Assembly: GCA_041395105.1 (NCBI GenBank)
Contig: JAWLBB010000001.1
Span: 1 to 64,000, forward strand
Direction: 5' to 3'
DNA: 64,000 bases
Source of the DNA: Opitutaceae bacterium
GTDB taxonomy: Bacteria; Verrucomicrobiota; Verrucomicrobiia; Opitutales; Opitutaceae
Shown here: in pieces, positions 60,341 through 64,000 of the stretch
How positions within the stretch are numbered: the first letter of the stretch is position 1
Layout of the letters: the number at the start of each line of letters is the position of its first letter
Notes under the pieces: generated by a model
Databases searched by the model: none
What the model was told of the DNA's origin: nothing
What the model saw: the letters and a program-made list of their open reading frames with translations, nothing else
Position numbers and translations under genes: made by a program

Positions 60341-62008
60341 ATGTGTCTCCATAATCTCCTGACGCCAATCCCTGCCCTGCGCGACTGCCTCCTCATTGCC
60401 GGCGGAATCCTGATGATCGCGGTCGCTCCCGGGCTCCGGGCAGAGGCCCGACCCAATATCGTCCTGATCATGGCCGACGACATGGGCTATTCGGATATCG
60501 GATGCTACGGAGGTGAAATCCCGACTCCCAACCTCGATCAACTCGCCGCCGGCGGCCTGCGCTTCACCCAGTTCACCAACACCGCCCGTTGCTCCCAGAC
60601 CCGGGCGGCGCTGCTGACCGGGCTTCACCCGCACCAGACCGGTGTGGGGATCCTGGCCGAGGATCCCAACCAGACCGCACCCCCTGATGCCGGACCCGGC
60701 TATATCCGCTACCTGAACCGCAACTGTGTCACCCTGGCGGAAGTCCTCGGCTGTGCCGGCTACCACACCTACATGGCCGGAAAATGGCACCTCGGGTACC
60801 ATGATCGCGAAAAGTGGCCACGGCAGCGCGGATTTGACCGCTTCTACGGTATCATCTCCGGAGCCAGCAGCTATTTCCAACCCAGACCGCCCCGCGGATT
60901 GACCCTCGACAACGAACCGGTCCCGCCACCCGAGGACCCCGAGTACTACACGACCGACGCCTTCGCCGACTACGCGGTCGAGTTCATCCGCGACCAGGAG
61001 GATGATCGTCCGTTTTTCCTCTACCTCGCCTTCAACGCCCCGCATTGGCCGCTCCATGCCCGCGACGAGGATATCGCCAAGTTCGTCGGCCGGTATCGGA
61101 TGGGCTGGGACAGGTTGCGGGAAGAGCGTTGGGCAAAACAGGTGCAGATGGGTGTCGTGAAAAGGGAATGGGGCCTTTCTCCCCGCGACGACGGGGCCCG
61201 CGCCTGGGATGAACTGACCCTCAGCGCACAGGTCCAACTGGATTTCCGCATGGCCGTCTACGCGGCCCAGATCCACCGCATGGACTGGAATATCGGTCGG
61301 GTCATCGCGACATTGAAAGAACGCGGCGTCTTTGAGAACACCCTCGTTTTCTTCCTCTCGGACAACGGAGGATGCGCGGAACCATACAGTGATCTGGGTG
61401 GTGGCACCTTCGAGGCAATCAACAAGCCCCACGCCGGCGGAGCCGGCGGGCCGGCTCACCCGGAAGACGGATCCTCCTATGGGACCGGTTGGGCCAACGC
61501 CTCCAACACGCCATTCCGACGCTACAAGGCCCGGCTGAATGAAGGAGGGATCGCGACTCCGCTGATCGTCAGCTGGCCGGCCGGACTGAAGACAGCCCCG
61601 GGCTCGCTGACCGGGGCCCCCGGCTACCTGGCCGACATCATGGCCACGGTCCTCGAGGTCACCGGCGCGACCTATCCGTCATTCTTCCGCGGTGAGCCCA
61701 TCACGCCACCGGCCGGCCACAGCCTCGTTCCCATTCTGGTGACGGGGGACCGGCCAACCCCCGAGTGGTTTTTCTGGGAACACTATGGCGAGCGGGCCGT
61801 TCGCCACGGCGACTGGAAAGCCCTCCGGGCGAAGTCCGGCGATAGATGGGAGCTCTACGATCTGGCCCGGGACCGGAACGAACTCCAGGATGCGGCGGCC
61901 ACCCACCCGGACCTGCTGGCCGCCATGACCAACCAATGGGAGGCCTGGGCGGCGCAAAGCCAGGTCTACCCGCGAACGACCAACGAAGGTTCACCGACCC
62001 CGCCATGA
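60341..62008 (+). CDS. Sulfatase with atypical C-S-Q-T-R signature, exported
   Basis: 555 residues from the ATG at 60341; a TTG at 60332, overlapping the upstream TGA, would add MNR. A signal peptide (DCLLIAGGILMIAVAPGLRAEA) is present. IVLIMADDMGYSDIGCYGGEIPTPNLD gives the metal site, and MAGKWHLGYHDR, FFLSDNGGCAEP and NEGGIATPLIV are typical of S1_4 arylsulfatases. At C84 the signature reads C-S-Q-T-R-A-A-L-L-T-G, with glutamine at the usual proline or alanine. Conversion of the cysteine to formylglycine is therefore uncertain. It overlaps the next sulfatase (ATGA). Confidence 0.93.
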   Translation: MCLHNLLTPIPALRDCLLIAGGILMIAVAPGLRAEARPNIVLIMADDMGYSDIGCYGGEIPTPNLDQLAAGGLRFTQFTNTARCSQTRAALLTGLHPHQTGVGILAEDPNQTAPPDAGPGYIRYLNRNCVTLAEVLGCAGYHTYMAGKWHLGYHDREKWPRQRGFDRFYGIISGASSYFQPRPPRGLTLDNEPVPPPEDPEYYTTDAFADYAVEFIRDQEDDRPFFLYLAFNAPHWPLHARDEDIAKFVGRYRMGWDRLREERWAKQVQMGVVKREWGLSPRDDGARAWDELTLSAQVQLDFRMAVYAAQIHRMDWNIGRVIATLKERGVFENTLVFFLSDNGGCAEPYSDLGGGTFEAINKPHAGGAGGPAHPEDGSSYGTGWANASNTPFRRYKARLNEGGIATPLIVSWPAGLKTAPGSLTGAPGYLADIMATVLEVTGATYPSFFRGEPITPPAGHSLVPILVTGDRPTPEWFFWEHYGERAVRHGDWKALRAKSGDRWELYDLARDRNELQDAAATHPDLLAAMTNQWEAWAAQSQVYPRTTNEGSPTPP

Positions 62009-63621
62009 GATTCCATCCACTCATCCTCAACCTGCCCTTCGTTCTTGCCTTCGGTTCGTCTGCTGCCTTGCAGGCGGCCCCCGATGCGCAGGAAAAGACG
62101 CCCGCTCAGCCCAACTTCCTCTTCATCGCGGTCGACGATCTCAATACCTGCGTCGGCTATCTCGCCAATGAGCCCGGCAATCTTCTGGGAACCCTCTTCC
62201 CGGACCCGGATCGGCGGAACGCCTTTGCCGCGTCCCTGACGCCCAACCTCAACCGCCTCGCTTCGGAAAGCCGCGTATTCAGCCGGTCCTTCACCGCCTC
62301 CCCCCTCTGCGGACCATCCCGCACCGCCCTCCTGACCGGCGTGCCGACCCACCGGTCCGGGTATTACCAGCATTCGGAGAGTTTCCGCGATTACCCGAAT
62401 CTCAGGGAGGTCACCACCCTGCCCCAATACCTCCGGCAAAACGGCTACTTCACCGCCGGCGTCGGAAAGATCTTCCACAAACCGCGGCGTGAGTTCCGGG
62501 GCGACCGGGTCATCGACTGGCCCGACTCGACGCTGTCCTGGGACAGCTTTGTCTTCCGTCAACATGGGGTTCAGCGCCATCCCGACGATGTGGCTCCCCG
62601 CTACAGCCTGCCCTGGGACACCTATATCCACTACGGGAGGACCCTGACCCAGACCGAGGTGGCGGCGGATTACGTCAACGTCAGCCACATCGCGCGCCTC
62701 CTCGGTGAAGGCCGGTCGACCCTGATGGACGATGAGGGAATCGTCCGGGAGGTCACCCTTCCCACCGACCAACCCTTCTTCCTCGCGGCCGGCATCTTCC
62801 AGCCCCATCTTCCCTGGAAGACACCGACGGAATTCTTCGACCGGGTCCCGATCGAGGATCTTCAGGTGACCCGCGAATTGATGGATTCCTGGCTGGCCGA
62901 TCTCGATGATGTCCCCGAAGCCGGGCGGGAGTGGACGACGGCATCGCCGACCGGTGGAAACGAATACCGGCGCTTCCTCGACCGGGCGGTCGCCATGGAC
63001 GGTGCAGGCGCCGACCTCCAGACCCTGAGAGAGATGATCCAGGCTTACCTCGCCTGCGTGGCCTTTGCCGATCATTGCATCGGCGCCCTGATCGATGCCC
63101 TGAACTCCGGTCCCCATGCAGCGGATACAGTGGTCATCCTCTGGAGCGACCACGGCTACCATCTGGGCGAGAAGAGCCGGATGGGCAAGACCGCCCTCTG
63201 GGATGAGGCGGACCGGAACGTCCTGCTCATCCGTGATCCGCAGATCGGGGCGAACGACGGCCGCTTCTGCCGCTCCGCCGTTTCCCTCCAGGATCTCTAC
63301 CCGACCGTTGTGGCCCGTGCCGGTCTGCCTCTTCCCATCCAGGTCTCCGGGGAGGACCTCGCGCCCCTCCTGCAGGACCCGCAGGCCCGGAGAAGGGAAC
63401 CGGTCCTGACCACCTGGTTGCGGGGAAACCACGCGGTCCGCGACGACCGTTGGTGCCTGATTCACTACGTGAACGGGACGGAGGAATTCTACGATGATCT
63501 CAATGATCCGGATCAACACCTCAATCTGGTCGCGCGTTCCGATTACGCCGAAGAGATCGCCCGCCTGAGGAATTCCCTGCCGGATTACGATTCGGTTTCC
63601 ATGGTGCCGGGGGAAGAGTAG
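62005..63621 (+). CDS. Sulfatase, iduronate-2-sulfatase-like, exported
   Basis: 538 residues from the ATG at 62005, overlapping the previous TGA. Signal peptide (FHPLILNLPFVLAFGSSAALQA). LFIAVDDLNTCVGYL provides the metal acids, and the signature CGPSRTALLTG begins at C102. GVGKIFHKPRREF, FLAAGIFQPHLPWKTP and ILWSDHGYHLGEKSRMGKTALW are diagnostic for the iduronate-2-sulfatase (S1_7) subgroup. It should desulfate a uronic-acid or similar 2-O-sulfated sugar. It ends nine bases from the next sulfatase gene. Confidence 0.95.
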   Translation: MRFHPLILNLPFVLAFGSSAALQAAPDAQEKTPAQPNFLFIAVDDLNTCVGYLANEPGNLLGTLFPDPDRRNAFAASLTPNLNRLASESRVFSRSFTASPLCGPSRTALLTGVPTHRSGYYQHSESFRDYPNLREVTTLPQYLRQNGYFTAGVGKIFHKPRREFRGDRVIDWPDSTLSWDSFVFRQHGVQRHPDDVAPRYSLPWDTYIHYGRTLTQTEVAADYVNVSHIARLLGEGRSTLMDDEGIVREVTLPTDQPFFLAAGIFQPHLPWKTPTEFFDRVPIEDLQVTRELMDSWLADLDDVPEAGREWTTASPTGGNEYRRFLDRAVAMDGAGADLQTLREMIQAYLACVAFADHCIGALIDALNSGPHAADTVVILWSDHGYHLGEKSRMGKTALWDEADRNVLLIRDPQIGANDGRFCRSAVSLQDLYPTVVARAGLPLPIQVSGEDLAPLLQDPQARRREPVLTTWLRGNHAVRDDRWCLIHYVNGTEEFYDDLNDPDQHLNLVARSDYAEEIARLRNSLPDYDSVSMVPGEE

Positions 63622-63630
63622 TCTCAGGAA

Positions 63631-64000
63631 ATGGACCTCCGTTCAATGCCCGCACTACCGGCCCGACGACTCGCCGTTGTCCTTCTTGCCCTCATGGCCA
63701 TTTCCTCTTTCGCCTCAGCCCGGCAGCCGAATATCCTCTGGATCTCCAGCGAGGATCATGGTCCGCAGATGGGGTGCTACGGGGATACCTACGCGACGAC
63801 CCCGAACATCGACCAACTGGCAAGCCGGGGACTCCGCTACACCCATGTCTGGTCCAATGCCCCGGTCTGTGCGCCGGCCCGGACCACGATCATCTCGGGA
63901 CTCTATGCGACGTCGACCGGAGCCGAACAGATGCGCAGCGAAGTCGCCCTGCCGGAAGGTTTCCGCATGTTTCCGCAATACCTGCGCGAGGCCGGCTATT
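63631..64000 (+). CDS. Sulfatase, N-terminal part, cut by the window edge
   Basis: 123 codons are present from the ATG at 63631, an AGGA just upstream. A signal peptide (RRLAVVLLALMAISSFASA) leads to ILWISSEDHGPQMGCYGD, using SED-x-G like the sulfatase at 31678, and the signature CAPARTTIISG at C80 (canonical C-x-P/A-x-R). The S1_8-like heparan N-sulfatase group is suggested. The rest lies outside the window. Confidence 0.9.
   Translation, partial: MDLRSMPALPARRLAVVLLALMAISSFASARQPNILWISSEDHGPQMGCYGDTYATTPNIDQLASRGLRYTHVWSNAPVCAPARTTIISGLYATSTGAEQMRSEVALPEGFRMFPQYLREAGY

Noticed and set aside
61966..63519. Open frame of 517 codons on the minus strand
   Set aside because: Antisense to the iduronate-2-sulfatase-like gene, with no recognisable fold.
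1..64000. tRNA, rRNA, CRISPR array, prophage or insertion sequence
   Set aside because: I looked for cloverleaf ends, conserved rRNA segments, regular direct repeats with spacers, and transposase or integrase motifs, and found none I could support by eye. A dedicated scan would settle this.

Overview
The window is GC-rich, densely coded chromosomal DNA with short intergenic gaps, many ATGA/GTGA start-stop overlaps and few clear Shine-Dalgarno sequences. The gene families point to a Verrucomicrobiota bacterium, probably Opitutales-like: five sulfatases, a DUF1593 protein, a PmoA/DUF6807 protein, a CIA30-family protein, a UxaA-family dehydratase, a Tat-exported enolase-superfamily enzyme and an OprM-type efflux system. 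Planctomycetota is the main alternative. No 16S gene, ribosomal protein or tRNA was seen, so the taxonomy is inference. No phage, insertion sequence or CRISPR array was found.

Layout. 0-5.6 kb holds mixed single genes: an SDR C-terminus, a GNAT enzyme, membrane and coiled-coil proteins, an Smr protein, a response regulator with a four-cysteine tail, a PrxQ peroxiredoxin and a Gfo/Idh/MocA oxidoreductase. 5.8-9.6 kb is a tightly overlapping four-gene operon (GT4 glycosyltransferase, GNAT, DUF2334 deacetylase, YbhN/AglD-type membrane protein) that looks like an envelope glycan or glycolipid pathway. 9.7-21.5 kb carries an M23 peptidase, CIA30 protein, dusB, a possible 30-residue membrane peptide with a strong terminator, a PilT-like ATPase, a DUF255 thioredoxin-fold protein, a GNAT enzyme, and a 2-hydroxyacid dehydrogenase next to an SLC13-type permease with four TrkA-C domains. 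21.8-24.9 kb has YggU, then a SET-domain methyltransferase translationally coupled to two N-acetylmuramoyl-L-alanine amidases. 25.0-31.6 kb is a TetR-controlled tripartite RND efflux system with a phased operator array abutting tetR.

31.7-37 kb holds a sulfatase without a signal peptide, a phytanoyl-CoA dioxygenase-like enzyme, a membrane thioredoxin and a coupled creatininase/aldo-keto reductase pair. A 600-bp gene-free stretch at 36.8-37.4 kb contains nested inverted repeats. 37.4-52.3 kb includes a UxaA-family protein with a duplicated core, an ABC-2 exporter operon, an M20 peptidase, pdxH, a channel-like protein, an amino-acid permease fused to universal-stress domains, a PmoA-family protein, and sixA with an epimerase-like and a lipoate-ligase-like gene.

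52.3-64 kb is a catabolic locus: a Tat-exported enolase-superfamily enzyme, a sialidase-like BNR protein, four sulfatases (the last cut by the window edge), two tandem PdxA paralogues and a DUF1593 protein. Its two divergent promoter regions share sequence motifs (TTTGGGGCA and TGAAATA elements), suggesting common control. My working inference is exported desulfation and hydrolysis of a sulfated glycan, with PdxA-type dehydrogenases handling phosphorylated sugar acids in the cytoplasm. No SusC/SusD pair, sulfatase-maturing enzyme or sugar-acid kinase lies inside the window.
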